A stretch of 64,000 nucleotides of DNA from contig NC_022793.1 in the NCBI RefSeq assembly GCF_000496595.1, positions 62,001 through 126,000 of the forward strand, in the 5' to 3' direction. Numbering within the stretch: the first letter of the stretch is position 1; every line of letters starts with the position of its first letter. Both the position numbers and the translations under genes were made by a program. Below the pieces are notes generated by a model that made no database searches, had not been told where the DNA came from, and was given only the letters and a program-made list of their open reading frames with translations. Shown here piece by piece: positions 39,320-49,796 of this stretch. The DNA is from Candidatus Liberibacter americanus str. Sao Paulo (GTDB lineage: Bacteria > Pseudomonadota > Alphaproteobacteria > Rhizobiales > Rhizobiaceae).

Positions 39320-40102
39320 TTAGTCTTTTCTGCTTCCAGTAAGTCTAAGCAAATGAGTAAAAATACTAATAAAATCAATGTATAGTTCTAAAGCTCCGAA
39401 AATAGAACTACGACCTAGCGTATCCGCACAATACCTATCTGAGTATGTTTCTTTTATTTTTTGAGTATCATAAGCTGTTAAACCAGAAAAAATAATTATA
39501 CTTATTAAGGATATTGACATATCTAGAACGTTAGATCCAATAAATAAATTAACAATAGATGCCAAAATAACACCAAACAAACCCATAACACAGAAAGTCG
39601 CCATTGGACCCAAATCTTTCTTTGTGGAATAGCCATAAAGTGAAAGCGAACCGAATGCAGCTGCGGTTATAAATAAAGTCTGAACTATGCTTTGATTAGT
39701 ATAAACCAAAAAAATAGATGAAAGAGACAAGCCGAATAAAGCGGAAAATGTAAAAAAGATCATTCTTAATGCATATAAACTCAAATACTGAACACGGTAC
39801 TGCATAAAAAACAACAGAACTAAAGGAGCAAATATAATCACATATTTTAATGGACTAAAATATATCAAAGAACCAAAACTTGTTAACATGATGCCATTCA
39901 TAGTAGTAGCAGAAGCATAATAAGGATCTAAAGTAGTAGCAAAATTATTAGTTAAAAAAGATACGATCGCAGTAATAAAAATACCAAACGACATAAGGTT
40001 ATAAACACCTATCATATAAGAGCGTAATCCCTCATCAATTGAAGAATCAACCTTACCTCTTGAATTGACAATCTTATCTTGATAATCATGAAGATTAGAC
40101 AT
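39320..40102 (-). CDS. Bax inhibitor-1/YccA family membrane protein
   Basis: 260 residues with about seven membrane segments after a 25-residue soluble N-terminus. Family motifs are present: FGSLSLYGYSTKKDLG in the middle, GLTAYDTQKIKE, and GALELYIDFISIFTHLLRL at the end. The Asp residues typical of the calcium/proton channel site (D near TAYDTQ and in LYIDFI) are in place. Inner-membrane protein; BI-1 relatives (YetJ, YbhL, YccA) act as Ca2+ leak channels or modulate the FtsH protease. A perfect AGGAGG ribosome binding site lies 8 bases before the ATG. Monocistronic with its own terminator. Confidence 0.92.
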   Translation of the reverse strand: MSNLHDYQDKIVNSRGKVDSSIDEGLRSYMIGVYNLMSFGIFITAIVSFLTNNFATTLDPYYASATTMNGIMLTSFGSLIYFSPLKYVIIFAPLVLLFFMQYRVQYLSLYALRMIFFTFSALFGLSLSSIFLVYTNQSIVQTLFITAAAFGSLSLYGYSTKKDLGPMATFCVMGLFGVILASIVNLFIGSNVLDMSISLISIIIFSGLTAYDTQKIKETYSDRYCADTLGRSSIFGALELYIDFISIFTHLLRLTGSRKD

Positions 40103-40443
40103 CTTAAATTCCTCCTAAATTAAATCTTTTTTATTTAATACACATACATGTGATTAACATGCATAAAAACACAAAATTTTTTAGACCGTATATAAACTAA
40201 TTACTACAATGACAAGCCCTCATATACTGATTTATCAAAACATTTACACGCACAATACGCACATATATGCATACATAAACAAAAAAGTATTATATATTAT
40301 AATCTAAATTTTGCAAAGATATTTTTTACTTGTAAAAATATTTTACCTATTGAAAGTCATTTGTTTAATAATGAGTTGATCAATTATAACAAAAATTATC
40401 AAAAAATCATTAAATCAAGGATAGCTGTAATATTTTTATATTA
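40103..40443. other. Intergenic region pyrF/BI-1
   Basis: 341 bases without a gene. It carries the BI-1 promoter (minus). No distinct structure was noticed apart from short AT-rich repeats of ACATACATG/CATATATGCATA type. Confidence 0.5.
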
Positions 40444-41166
40444 TTACGAATTATTAGATAAAGAAATGGCACGAAGGAATTGACGTGCTGCCAATAACGG
40501 ATCTGAAGATTTAACAATCGGACGGGCAACAACTATATGAGTAGCGCCACACCTTAATGCATCTTCTGGAGACATAAATCTCTTTTGATTATCTATATTG
40601 CTATCCATCATCCTTATACCAGGAGTAACAATAGACATATGATCTCCTACTATTTTTCTAACCATAGATGCTTCTCTAGGAGAGCAAATCAATCCTCCCA
40701 TCCCTATGTCACGCGCCTGGGTTGCTCGCATTTCAACCATCGCAGATACACTTTTTTCATAACCTGATTCTTTAAGATCTAAATCATCCATTGAGGTCAA
40801 CACGGTTACGGCAAGCAAACGAATACCTGTTCCACGAGCTGCAGATACAGCAACACGCATAGCTTGAGGATAAGCGTGCAATGTCAACATAGAAATTCCC
40901 ATTTTCGCTATGTTTTCAACAGCAGCTATTATAGTAGTTTCTATATCAAATAACTTCATATCTAGAAAAATCTGCTTACCATCTGCCACTAAGTCACGAG
41001 CCAACTCCAATCCGCCTACAAAAGATAGATGATATCCTATTTTATAGAAAGAAACTGTATCTCCTAAAATAGACACAATTCTTTCAGCCTCATCTATTGT
41101 TGGAAGATCAAGGCCAACTATAAGACGACCTTTATTAAGGTCACTAATTTCTAATGAAGTTGTCAT
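40444..41166 (-). CDS. pyrF: Orotidine 5'-phosphate decarboxylase
   Basis: 240 residues. [17 protein letters not shown] at the start, FYKIGYHL with the substrate Lys, and the catalytic block [14 protein letters not shown] (Asp-x-Lys...Asp; the common LHDI His is Phe here). The phosphate-binding TPGIR and [11 protein letters not shown] close the barrel. It makes UMP from OMP, the last step of the route that includes carB and pyrD. About 200 bases downstream of dnaN on the same strand. Confidence 0.96.
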   Translation of the reverse strand: MTTSLEISDLNKGRLIVGLDLPTIDEAERIVSILGDTVSFYKIGYHLSFVGGLELARDLVADGKQIFLDMKLFDIETTIIAAVENIAKMGISMLTLHAYPQAMRVAVSAARGTGIRLLAVTVLTSMDDLDLKESGYEKSVSAMVEMRATQARDIGMGGLICSPREASMVRKIVGDHMSIVTPGIRMMDSNIDNQKRFMSPEDALRCGATHIVVARPIVKSSDPLLAARQFLRAISLSNNS

Positions 41167-41365
41167 AAAATCACCGATAAAAAATACGCCCCTAATAAAT
41201 CGACGATAAAAACACTTTATTTCATTGATTATTCAGCAATAAATTAAATAAAATATATATGAAAAATCAAAATTAGACGCTTCTTACGAAGTAAATTTTA
41301 GCTATATATAAATCAATAATAAATATCTAAACAAAAAACTTTATTTTGAAATACGAAACAAACTA

Positions 41366-42490
41366 TCATATCCTCATAGGCATCAAAACATACAATGAGT
41401 TTTTATCTCCTATACCTTTAATTAAAGCAGATGAAATACCATCCTTTAGAAAAAAAATCATCTCATCGCTTGAAATATTATCAATTATTTCCAATAAGTA
41501 CTTATAATTAAAACCAATATTCATAGGTGAATCAGTATAATGAACAGACAAATATTCTATAGCGCTACCCATATCAGGATTATCAACCGTCATACTCAGT
41601 TTTCCATTATTAGATAACTCAAATTTCATAGCTCGGCTACGCACAGATGAGACAGTCGATACAAGATCAACAGCTCGCCTTAAATCATTACAATTAACCC
41701 TTAATTTATTATCGTTATCTCTGGGAATAACCTCGTGATAATTGGGAAATTTGCCATCTATTAACCTTGCATTCATGCAAATAGAACCAAAGTGTAGACA
41801 AATTCTCGCTTCGGAAATTCTAACTTTGACATCTAAATCCTTTGTAGAAAGAATTTTTTGAATCTCGCTAACAGCCTTGCGAGGCACAATAATACTAGGC
41901 ATTTTCAAAATATCACCCGAAATATCAACCTTAGATATAGCTAGACGATGCCCATCTGTTGCGACAGCACATAATTTTAAATCTTTTTTATTAACTTCAA
42001 AAAAAATACCATTTAAATAATATCTCGTTTCTTCATTCGCCATAGCGAAATTAGTACGTTCTATAAGAGAACTCAAAACAGATGATTTAATATCAAAAGA
42101 ATATTTATAATCTTCTTCTTTTGAAATAGGAAATTCAGATTCTGCAAATGACTGAAGATAAAACTTTGAATTTCCTGCAGAAATTTTTATTACTGATTGT
42201 TTGTTATTATCAAAACTATCAGAAAAACAAATTTCTGAACCATCAGGCAATTTCCTCACTATATCATGAAGTAACTGTGCAGAAACTGTAAATGAACCTG
42301 AAGATTCAACAACAGCCTTAATAGAGACATCAATTTCTATTTCAAGACCACTTGCTTTTATTTTAAGCGAATCAACATCAGAACGTAATAATATATGAAA
42401 AGATACAGGAGCAGCATTTCTACGTTCAATAATTCTGCAAGCGTGATTCAAAGGGTCCAATATGTCAGAGCGATCAACAATAACCTTCAT
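41366..42490 (-). CDS. dnaN: DNA polymerase III beta subunit (sliding clamp)
   Basis: 374 residues, the standard alphaproteobacterial length. Three clamp domains: N-terminal VIVDRSDILDPLNHACRIIE, central YYLNGIFFEVNKKDLKLCAVATDGHRLA, and C-terminal with the family ending YVLMPMRI. The VATDGHRLA segment is diagnostic. It encircles DNA and tethers the polymerase. No dnaA or recF is nearby, so this is not evidence for the origin. Confidence 0.97.
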   Translation of the reverse strand: MKVIVDRSDILDPLNHACRIIERRNAAPVSFHILLRSDVDSLKIKASGLEIEIDVSIKAVVESSGSFTVSAQLLHDIVRKLPDGSEICFSDSFDNNKQSVIKISAGNSKFYLQSFAESEFPISKEEDYKYSFDIKSSVLSSLIERTNFAMANEETRYYLNGIFFEVNKKDLKLCAVATDGHRLAISKVDISGDILKMPSIIVPRKAVSEIQKILSTKDLDVKVRISEARICLHFGSICMNARLIDGKFPNYHEVIPRDNDNKLRVNCNDLRRAVDLVSTVSSVRSRAMKFELSNNGKLSMTVDNPDMGSAIEYLSVHYTDSPMNIGFNYKYLLEIIDNISSDEMIFFLKDGISSALIKGIGDKNSLYVLMPMRI

Positions 42491-42763
42491 TAATATCCCC
42501 GATTCCCTCTTTACAAATGAATTTAAATGCTAAATTAGAATAATTATCAATAACACATAATCATAAGGATACCTAATATCGATTTAATTTAGGATAATTA
42601 CAGATATCACAAGTAACATAACCATATTATATTTTTATTAATATAACTCAACTAGCTAGATTATGATAACACATCATATATGATATCTAAGTCTAATTCT
42701 TTACGTAATTATTAACACCAAAAATATATCATCTAAAAAAAATTATTGGAAGCATAAATTTAT

Positions 42764-44026
42764 ATGGAAGCAAATAATATTTTTAAAAATAAAGAAGAAC
42801 CCATAATAACCAGCTTATTAGATACTGATTTTTATAAACTACTAATGTTACAATTCATTTGGAAATTTTATCCAAATACTGAGGTAACTTTTTCACTATT
42901 TAATCGCAGAAAAGAATTACACTTATCAGATAAAATAGATGAATTTGAATTAAGATCTCAACTTGATCATGCCCGTTCTTTAAAAATAACAGATAAGGAA
43001 AAGAAATGGCTTACAAACAGTATTTTTTATGGGAAAAAACAACTTTTTAAACCTGAATTCTTATCATGGCTCTCTAATTATAAACTACCAGAGTACGATT
43101 TTTCAATTGTAAATGGGGAATATATAATTAATTTTCATGGATTATGGAAAGATGTTACTTTATGGGAAATATCATCTTTGATTATAATAAATGAATTATA
43201 CTCTCGTAAGATACTAAGACCACTTAATCCATTTGTCACAGATCTACTATATGCTAATGCAAAAATAAAACTTTGGTCTAAAATAGTAAAATTAAGAAAT
43301 CTAAAAGAATTAAAAATAGCAGATTTTGGAACAAGACGTAGACATGCACTACATTGGCAAACATGGTGTATAAAAGCTCTACATGAAGGTATAAAAGATT
43401 CATTTATTGGGACATCCAATGTTCTATTAGCTATGAAATATAATATCGACGCTGTTGGCACTAGCGCTCATGAACTGCCAATGGTAGCTGCAGCCATAAC
43501 AAATAACGATACAGATACTCGCAACGCACCATATGAAATAATGCAAAAATGGAATAAGATTTACGATGATAACTTGCTAATAGCTCTACCTGATTCATTT
43601 GGCACAGATTTTTTCTTGGAAAATGCTCCTTCATGGATAGCAAAATGGAAGGGATTTCGCCATGATAGTGCATCACCCATTGAAGGAGGAGAAAAAATAA
43701 TAGCTTGGTGGAAAAAAATGAATTGTGATCCTAAACAAAAAACATTGATTTTTTCTGATAATCTTGACTTTGATTCAATCATAAAAATTAATAAACATTT
43801 CAAAAATCGAGTGCAAATGATTTTTGGATGGGGAACAAATTTAACAAATGATTTTCATGGATGCATGCCTTATGATGATTTACAAATAGAACAGTTGCAA
43901 ACTGTGTGCAAAGTTATCAAAGCTAATAACAAATCAGCAGTAAAACTATCAGATGACCCAATAAAAAAAACAGGAGATGAAAATGAAATAAAACGCTACT
44001 TAAAAATATTCAAAAAACAAGGCTAA
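42764..44026 (+). CDS. pncB: Nicotinate phosphoribosyltransferase
   Basis: 420 residues. Starts with the family segment LLDTDFYKLLMLQFIWKFYP, then TFSLFNRR, FGTRRRHALHWQ, the phospho-histidine motif GTSAHELPM, and the phosphate-binding end FGWGTNLTNDF. It makes nicotinate mononucleotide from nicotinate and PRPP in NAD salvage. Divergent from dnaN and monocistronic. Confidence 0.95.
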   Translation: MEANNIFKNKEEPIITSLLDTDFYKLLMLQFIWKFYPNTEVTFSLFNRRKELHLSDKIDEFELRSQLDHARSLKITDKEKKWLTNSIFYGKKQLFKPEFLSWLSNYKLPEYDFSIVNGEYIINFHGLWKDVTLWEISSLIIINELYSRKILRPLNPFVTDLLYANAKIKLWSKIVKLRNLKELKIADFGTRRRHALHWQTWCIKALHEGIKDSFIGTSNVLLAMKYNIDAVGTSAHELPMVAAAITNNDTDTRNAPYEIMQKWNKIYDDNLLIALPDSFGTDFFLENAPSWIAKWKGFRHDSASPIEGGEKIIAWWKKMNCDPKQKTLIFSDNLDFDSIIKINKHFKNRVQMIFGWGTNLTNDFHGCMPYDDLQIEQLQTVCKVIKANNKSAVKLSDDPIKKTGDENEIKRYLKIFKKQG

Positions 44027-44925
44027 AACATCTAAGCATATACAATAATTTTTTAACGAAAATAATATTTATATTTGTTTTTCATTTTATCCCTTCTATT
44101 TAAAGACAATAACTGAATATACGATAAATAAATAATTGATAGAAATAAAATTTATTAAAGTTATAATTGACGAAGATTAAATGAAGTATTTAAATATTTT
44201 ATATAAATTAAAAGAATATATCCATATAAGGCATACTAAATATTTAATTTCAAAAAACTAAAATTATAATCAAACCAATATAAAACCTTACACCATTCAC
44301 CTATAACTATTTTTTAGATTTTTGATATATCTTTGCTGAAAGATCGGATTATAGGGAATGAGATTATCATTTAATATTTTTAAGCCTTTTTGCATAAGAA
44401 ATTTTTTATTGCATGTTAGGATTTACAACACATATAAAATTGTTATTTGTTTCAATAGCTATTTTTATGATTTATTTTAGCTTTTAAATATCATCAAAAC
44501 TATGCAAAATATTACTATAATATTACTTAAAATACATAAATATTATAGTAATATTTTGCATATATTATATTTCATCCAATTAACAAAATAAGAAGTTATT
44601 TATTTAGACTACTTTTGTATTTTTTATTCAAAATAACAATTATACTAAAAGGCATTTTACAATAGTATAACTCATAAATAAAAAATCATCATATAATTAC
44701 ACTGTTTATAGAATAAATATTGTTCTTACAGTAAATTATTGAAGTTGTTTTATTAGCAAATGCAAATTCATAATAAAGCTAAAAAAAGGATATTAACAAG
44801 ACAAAGTAATATAAATTTTTAAATGAAAATACTAAGAAGATTAGTTGTTAAGAGATTTATTATAGTTCTTAATTTATCTATATTTTTTCATAAACTTATT
44901 ATAAAACAATGATATGACGCTATTA
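44027..44925. other. 0.9 kb gene-free region between pncB and tRNA-Ser
   Basis: No believable gene. A 24-codon hydrophobic frame at 44413-44487 has no ribosome binding site. The region holds a striking perfect 24-bp inverted repeat (44501-44562, listed separately) and a smaller one, TTATACT/AGTATAA, at 44640-44646/44664-44670. Confidence 0.6.
44501..44562. repeat. Perfect 24-bp inverted repeat with 14-nt loop
   Basis: The left arm 44501-44524 (begins TATGCAAAATATTACTATAA) is the exact complement of the right arm 44539-44562. The loop is 44525-44538. The arm is too long to be explained easily by base composition, and no flanking U-run marks a terminator. It lies between converging pncB and tRNA-Ser transcripts. 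It could form a long RNA hairpin or a cruciform, or be the remnant of a small inverted-repeat element. Confidence 0.9.
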
Positions 44926-45015
44926 TGGCGGACAGAGAGGGATTCGAACCCTCGATATGCTTTTACATATACACGCGTTCCAGGCGTGCGCCTTCAACCA
45001 CTCGGCCACCTATCC
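44926..45015 (-). tRNA. tRNA-Ser (GGA anticodon)
   Basis: Minus strand, 5' end at 45015. It has a type II tRNA shape: 7-bp acceptor stem GGATAGG with TCTGTCC, D arm with GAGTGGTTGAAGGC, anticodon stem CACGC/GCGTG around the loop CTGGAAC (anticodon GGA), a long variable arm, the TTCGAAT T-loop with GAGGG/CCCTC, discriminator G and an encoded CCA (44926-44928). It reads UCC/UCU Ser codons. It lies 89 bases downstream of rpsA on the same strand. Confidence 0.97.
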
Positions 45016-45104
45016 TTATATAAACAACAAATAACAATCTATATCTATCAAGTAATACTCCATAGAAATTTTAATGAAGGGAACATATATATGGAGATCT
45101 ATCT

Positions 45105-46820
45105 TCATTCTCCTGCATCATCTCCGCGTTGCTTGAGAGCCACGCCAAGTATGTCTCCTAGTGAAGCTCCAGAATCTACAGATCCGAACTGAGCTATAGC
45201 ACCTTTTTCCTCAGCTATTTCCAATGCTTTAATAGATAAAGAAACCTTGCCATCTTTTCTAGAAATACTGACAACACGAGCATCAACTATCTGCCCCCTA
45301 GAAAAACGTCCAGGATCTTGATCTATACGATCACGCGACAATTCAGAACGACGTATAAAAGAACTCACACCTTCATGATCAATCAGATTAACTTCTATCC
45401 CACCGTCATTAATTGCAGTAACTTCACAGGACACAACACTATTCTTACGTAGTCCACTTGATGCAGCCTCATCAATATCAGAAGAATTAGTATTTATCTG
45501 TTTTATTCCTAAAGATATACGCTCTTTTGCAACATCAACATCAAGAACTACAGCTTTAACAAGGTCACCTTTATTATAATCTCCAATAGATTTCTCTCCT
45601 GGACGATTTCTATCTAAATAAGAAAGATGAATCATTCCATCTAAATTACCGTCAAGCCCTATAAACAAGCCAAACTCTGTCTTATTTTTAACCTCACCCT
45701 CAACCTCTGTACCAGGAGGATTATTCTTAGCAAAATCCTCCCAAGGATTAACAAGAGCCTGTTTTAATCCAAGAGAAATACGCCTCTTAGCAGGATTTAC
45801 CTCTAAAATAACTACTTCCACCTGCTGAGTAACAGCAAGAATCTTTCCAGGATGTATGTTTTTCTTGGTCCAAGACATCTCAGACACATGAGCTAAACCT
45901 TCAATTCCCGCTTCTAATTCTATGAATGCACCATAATCTGTAATATTTGTAACTACGCCCGAAACCTTAGAACCTTCAACATACCTGCCTTCAACACCAT
46001 CCCAAGGATTCTTTTCTAATTGCTTCATGCCAAGAGATATACGCTGTGTCTCTTGACTGATTCTTATTATCTGTACCCTGACTTGTTGTCCTATGCTTAA
46101 AACCTTTGAAGGATGCTGAACACGATGCCATGCTATATCAGTAACATGCAATAATCCATCGACTCCTGATAAGTCAACGAATGCACCATAATCTGTAATA
46201 TTTTTGACTATTCCCTCAATAATCTGACCTTCTTCAAGATTTTGTACTACTTCAGAACGCTGCTCAGCACGAGACTCAGCTTGGACTGCACGGCGTGAAA
46301 CAACTATATTTCCACGACGGGCATCCATCTTCAAAATCTCAAAAGTGTGAGTTTGATTCATAAGGTGCGTAACATCTCTTATCGGACGAATATCTATCTG
46401 TGAACGAGGTAAAAAAGCAATCTCTCCATACAGATCAACGGTTAAACCACCCTTAACTTGATTAAATATTACGCCCTCTACTCTTTCTCCAGCTTTGAAC
46501 TTTTCTTCCATCTGTTTCCAAACGCCCTCACGAATGGCTTTATCTCTAGAAAAAACAGCCTCTCCAAAAGAATTCTCTATAAGCTCAACGTAAACCTCAA
46601 CTTCATCACCAACTTTAAGGGATGCCTCCTGCCCCTTGTTAGCAAACTCTTTAAGAGGAATCCTACCCTCAAGCTTAAGTCCTACGTCAACAACCACAAT
46701 ATCCTTTTCTAAAGCTACAACAATACCCTTAGTTACACGTTTCTCTGCAAGATCTTGCTTAGAAAAACTCTCCTCAAGAAGGGTGGCAAAATCCTCGCGG
46801 GATGGATTAGAAAAAGACAT
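45105..46820 (-). CDS. rpsA: 30S ribosomal protein S1
   Basis: 571 residues from the ATG at 46820, which has AGGAG 6 bases upstream and gives the family start MSFSNPSREDFATLLEESF. An extended frame from a TTG at 46841 adds seven residues and is less likely. Six S1 (OB-fold) repeats are visible, the clearest being VKNITDYGAFVDLSGVDGLL and VTNITDYGAFIELEAGIEGL. S1 binds mRNA and brings it to the 30S subunit. The order aroA-cmk-rpsA on one strand is conserved across Rhizobiales and many other bacteria. Confidence 0.97.
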   Translation of the reverse strand: MSFSNPSREDFATLLEESFSKQDLAEKRVTKGIVVALEKDIVVVDVGLKLEGRIPLKEFANKGQEASLKVGDEVEVYVELIENSFGEAVFSRDKAIREGVWKQMEEKFKAGERVEGVIFNQVKGGLTVDLYGEIAFLPRSQIDIRPIRDVTHLMNQTHTFEILKMDARRGNIVVSRRAVQAESRAEQRSEVVQNLEEGQIIEGIVKNITDYGAFVDLSGVDGLLHVTDIAWHRVQHPSKVLSIGQQVRVQIIRISQETQRISLGMKQLEKNPWDGVEGRYVEGSKVSGVVTNITDYGAFIELEAGIEGLAHVSEMSWTKKNIHPGKILAVTQQVEVVILEVNPAKRRISLGLKQALVNPWEDFAKNNPPGTEVEGEVKNKTEFGLFIGLDGNLDGMIHLSYLDRNRPGEKSIGDYNKGDLVKAVVLDVDVAKERISLGIKQINTNSSDIDEAASSGLRKNSVVSCEVTAINDGGIEVNLIDHEGVSSFIRRSELSRDRIDQDPGRFSRGQIVDARVVSISRKDGKVSLSIKALEIAEEKGAIAQFGSVDSGASLGDILGVALKQRGDDAGE

Positions 46821-46948
46821 TAATACTCCTGATAGAAACAATCTCTAATAATAAAAAAAATATTTCTCCAAAAACGCGCATAAAAATAGAAGACATATAT
46901 AAACACCCCCCTAAATTCACAAGCGAATAAGGATACTGAGAAAAATAC

Positions 46949-47584
46949 TTACCTATTGTAAAGCTTTGTGTCAATAAGTCCTTTAGCAACTTCACACATG
47001 ACGCCCACACTCATTTTCGAAGTATCAAAAAAATAGGCCTCTTTATCTTGAACAAGCGGAGAACAAATTCGGTTCTTATCTTGTTCATCACGACTCCTTA
47101 AGCTCTCAAGAACATTATTGTAGTCGATCTTCTCTCCATTTTCAAGCATTTCCTTATGACGCCTAGATGCGCGAATATCTAAAGAAGCAGTCAAATAAAA
47201 TTTTACAGTAGCATTCGGACAAATAACCGTTCCTATATCACGACCATCAAGGACAGCGCCCGGCTCCTTCCTAGAAAAAGATCTTTTAATTTCAATTAAT
47301 GCAGATCTAACAGAAGATATAGCAGCTATCTCCGAAGCCAAGTTTGCAATTATATTCAATGAAAGTTTTTTTCTATCTAACTTAGATATAACAATGTTTT
47401 TTGCAATTTTAACAATTGCTAATTCATCATCAAGAGATATACCAGCATCTAAAACACCTTTGGCAACAGCACGATAGATTAAACCGGTATCAAGATAATG
47501 AAATCCATACTCATTTGCTATGAAACGAGATAAAACGCCTTTCCCAGAAGACGCAGTACCATCAATGGCGACTACCGTACCCAT
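46949..47584 (-). CDS. cmk: Cytidylate kinase
   Basis: 211 residues. P-loop GTASSGKGVLSRF at residues 9-21, then YGFHYLDTGLIYRAVA, the substrate block LDGRDIGTVICPNATVKFYL, and RASRRHKEM. It phosphorylates CMP and dCMP. Six bases separate it from the aroA stop, and rpsA follows after 128 bases; the three genes are probably cotranscribed. Confidence 0.96.
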   Translation of the reverse strand: MGTVVAIDGTASSGKGVLSRFIANEYGFHYLDTGLIYRAVAKGVLDAGISLDDELAIVKIAKNIVISKLDRKKLSLNIIANLASEIAAISSVRSALIEIKRSFSRKEPGAVLDGRDIGTVICPNATVKFYLTASLDIRASRRHKEMLENGEKIDYNNVLESLRSRDEQDKNRICSPLVQDKEAYFFDTSKMSVGVMCEVAKGLIDTKLYNR

Positions 47585-47590
47585 CCGTGT

Positions 47591-48952
47591 TTACTTCTCC
47601 GTTTTTATTTTAATCCTAGCCCCTAAACCTTGCATCAATTCTATAAAATTAGGGAAACTGGTAGATATCATACTATAATCATCAACAATAACCGGATATT
47701 CCGATGCAAGACCCATAACAATAAAACTCATAGCTATACGATGATCAAATCTTGTTTTAACCATATGCCCAATACGCGATCCAATCCCCCTTCCACCAGG
47801 AGACCCTCTTATCACAAGATAATCTTCTCCTGCTTCACAATCAACATTATTAATTTTCAATCCTTCAACTATAGCGGATAATCTGTCTGATTCTTTAAAT
47901 CTCAACTCTCGCAAACCCTTCATAGTTGTTTTACCTTTGGCAAAAGCAGCAATCACTGCCAAAATGGGATACTCATCTATCATAAATGGCACACGATTTT
48001 CAGGGATAAAAATGCCTCTAAGCTTAGAAAAACGCACTTGTATGTCCGATATATCTTCGCTACTATCAACCCTCGGATTCAAAATAGAAATATCAGCTCC
48101 CATTTCTTGTAAAGTATCAATTAATCCAATACGCGATGGATTAATACCAACATTTAAGATCTGCAAATTAGAACCAGGAATCAAAAGAGCAGCAGCTAAT
48201 AGGAAAGCAGCAGAAGAAAAATCTCCAGGCACATTAAGATTACATCCCGAGATATTACATCTACCTTCTAAATGGATAGACCTTTTACCGGAGGCACTAT
48301 ATTGAATCAATAAATCAACGCCAAATTCTCTAAGCATCCTTTCAGTATGATCACGAGTTTTAACGTCCTCAACAATTGAGGTTATTCCAGGAGTATTAAG
48401 TGAAGCCAACAAAATAGCTGATTTTACTTGTGAAGAAGCAATAGGCATATTATAAAATATTGGATTGGGATTTTTTGGACCATGCAAAGCTAGTGGCAAG
48501 TAATTGCTATCAACAGGCTCAACCTGAACACCCATCATACACAATGGATCTAAAACACGCCTCATTGGCCTTTTAGAAAGAGATTCATCTCCTTGAAAAA
48601 CAGCTCTAAAATCATATACACCAGCAATACCCATGATTAAATTGCATCCTGTACCAGAATTCCCAAAATACAATGGTTTTTCTGGGGCAAGAAGGCATCC
48701 ATTACCAACTCCTCTAACAATCCATTCTAAGCCAATTTTTTCAAAAGAAGCCCCTAAATAGCTCATTGATTTTATAGCATTGAAGATATCATCACTTTCA
48801 AGCAATCCAGTAATTCTTGTTTCTTTAGAAGCAATTCCTCCTAATATTACAGCACGGTGTGAAATTGACTTATCTCCTGGAACACTGACAGATCCTTGAA
48901 TATCTCTAGAAAAATACGACTCAACAGGTTTTTTTTTGTCGTGAGAGGACAT
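47591..48952 (-). CDS. aroA: 5-enolpyruvylshikimate-3-phosphate synthase
   Basis: 453 residues from the ATG at 48952; an in-frame TTG at 48976 would add eight residues but lacks a ribosome binding site. Motifs: VPGDKSISHRAVILGG (phosphoenolpyruvate/shikimate binding), GNSGTGCNLIMGIAG, and in the C-terminal half DEYPILAVIAAFAKG and LRFKESDRLSAI. Class II-like pattern as in other Rhizobiales. It joins shikimate 3-phosphate and phosphoenolpyruvate on the way to chorismate. First gene of the aroA-cmk-rpsA group. Confidence 0.96.
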   Translation of the reverse strand: MSSHDKKKPVESYFSRDIQGSVSVPGDKSISHRAVILGGIASKETRITGLLESDDIFNAIKSMSYLGASFEKIGLEWIVRGVGNGCLLAPEKPLYFGNSGTGCNLIMGIAGVYDFRAVFQGDESLSKRPMRRVLDPLCMMGVQVEPVDSNYLPLALHGPKNPNPIFYNMPIASSQVKSAILLASLNTPGITSIVEDVKTRDHTERMLREFGVDLLIQYSASGKRSIHLEGRCNISGCNLNVPGDFSSAAFLLAAALLIPGSNLQILNVGINPSRIGLIDTLQEMGADISILNPRVDSSEDISDIQVRFSKLRGIFIPENRVPFMIDEYPILAVIAAFAKGKTTMKGLRELRFKESDRLSAIVEGLKINNVDCEAGEDYLVIRGSPGGRGIGSRIGHMVKTRFDHRIAMSFIVMGLASEYPVIVDDYSMISTSFPNFIELMQGLGARIKIKTEK

Positions 48953-49208
48953 GTTATAGGCAATCTCCGCTTTCAATAAGTGGGCAAAAAATCAAAAAAT
49001 ATACATGCAAAAACACAAATTATCATAAAAATTACAATATTACGATAAAAATCTATATATCAAACAAATCTATATATTGATTTTTTATCATCTTTAGAAT
49101 ACTAATCTGCCCGCATCTTAGCCAATGCTGAGTTGGCAAAAATATAATCTTATAATGGATAATAGACAATAAATTTTATTAGCTTAGAATGAATGAGGAG
49201 CTTATATT

Positions 49209-49583
49209 TTGGCAAAATCAGATTTAGGAACTAAAAGAACTTGCCCAGATACTGGCAAAAAGTTTTATGATCTAAATAGAGGAACTATTGTATCACCTTA
49301 CACTAATACCTCATTTTCTCGGTCATATTTTGAAAAAGCATCAAATACAGATGATAATGAAGAGTGTAAAATTACAGAAAACATAGAAGCAAAATCTTTT
49401 GCTAAGCATAGATCTTCTGATGAAGAGGAAAATTCCGAATCCAAAAAAGATAATGCAAGCCTTGATTTAGAATATGCTCCAGAAATAGACATAGAAAATG
49501 AAGATGTTCTTCTTGAGGAAAGTGATGACGATACGGATTCAAGAGTAGTTGACATAGATATTACTGACGAAGATGATTCGTAA
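49209..49583 (+). CDS. TIGR02300-family acidic protein
   Basis: 124 residues. Start TTG at 49209 with GAGGAG 10 bases upstream. The N-terminus MAKSDLGTKRTCPDTGKKFY followed by DLNRGTIVSPYT is the signature of the small alphaproteobacterial family TIGR02300, whose function is unknown. The rest is a strongly acidic Ser/Asp/Glu-rich tail (about 45-124) likely to be disordered. It is divergent from aroA, as in other Rhizobiales, and precedes tRNA-Ala. Confidence 0.88.
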   Translation: MAKSDLGTKRTCPDTGKKFYDLNRGTIVSPYTNTSFSRSYFEKASNTDDNEECKITENIEAKSFAKHRSSDEEENSESKKDNASLDLEYAPEIDIENEDVLLEESDDDTDSRVVDIDITDEDDS

Positions 49584-49720
49584 TGCTACGAAAAGTTCGT
49601 ATAGTTGCTGTCTAAAATAATAAATAACAGTATTATATTGCGTATATTGCGTTAGATTATATTATTTGCCACACCAACGTAAAAGCACTCTCTCTCAGGA
49701 TAGACTGAAAATATGTGTAT

Positions 49721-49796
<76 letters not shown>

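Noticed and set aside
41366..42490. Replication origin near dnaN
   Set aside because: No dnaA, recF or gyrB and no DnaA-box cluster was recognised; dnaN is not at the origin in many Rhizobiales.
44413..44487. 24-codon hydrophobic frame starting MLGFTTHIKLLF
   Set aside because: No ribosome binding site and no neighbour to explain it; short hydrophobic frames are common in such AT-rich DNA.
49121..49137. GCCAA/TTGGC hairpin between aroA and the TIGR02300 gene
   Set aside because: Only 5 bp, no U-run, located upstream of both divergent genes; not distinct enough to call.
49587..49601. Hairpin TACGAA-AAG-TTCGTA just past the TIGR02300 gene
   Set aside because: Well placed but the loop is very tight and there is no U-run; kept out of the feature list as a terminator.
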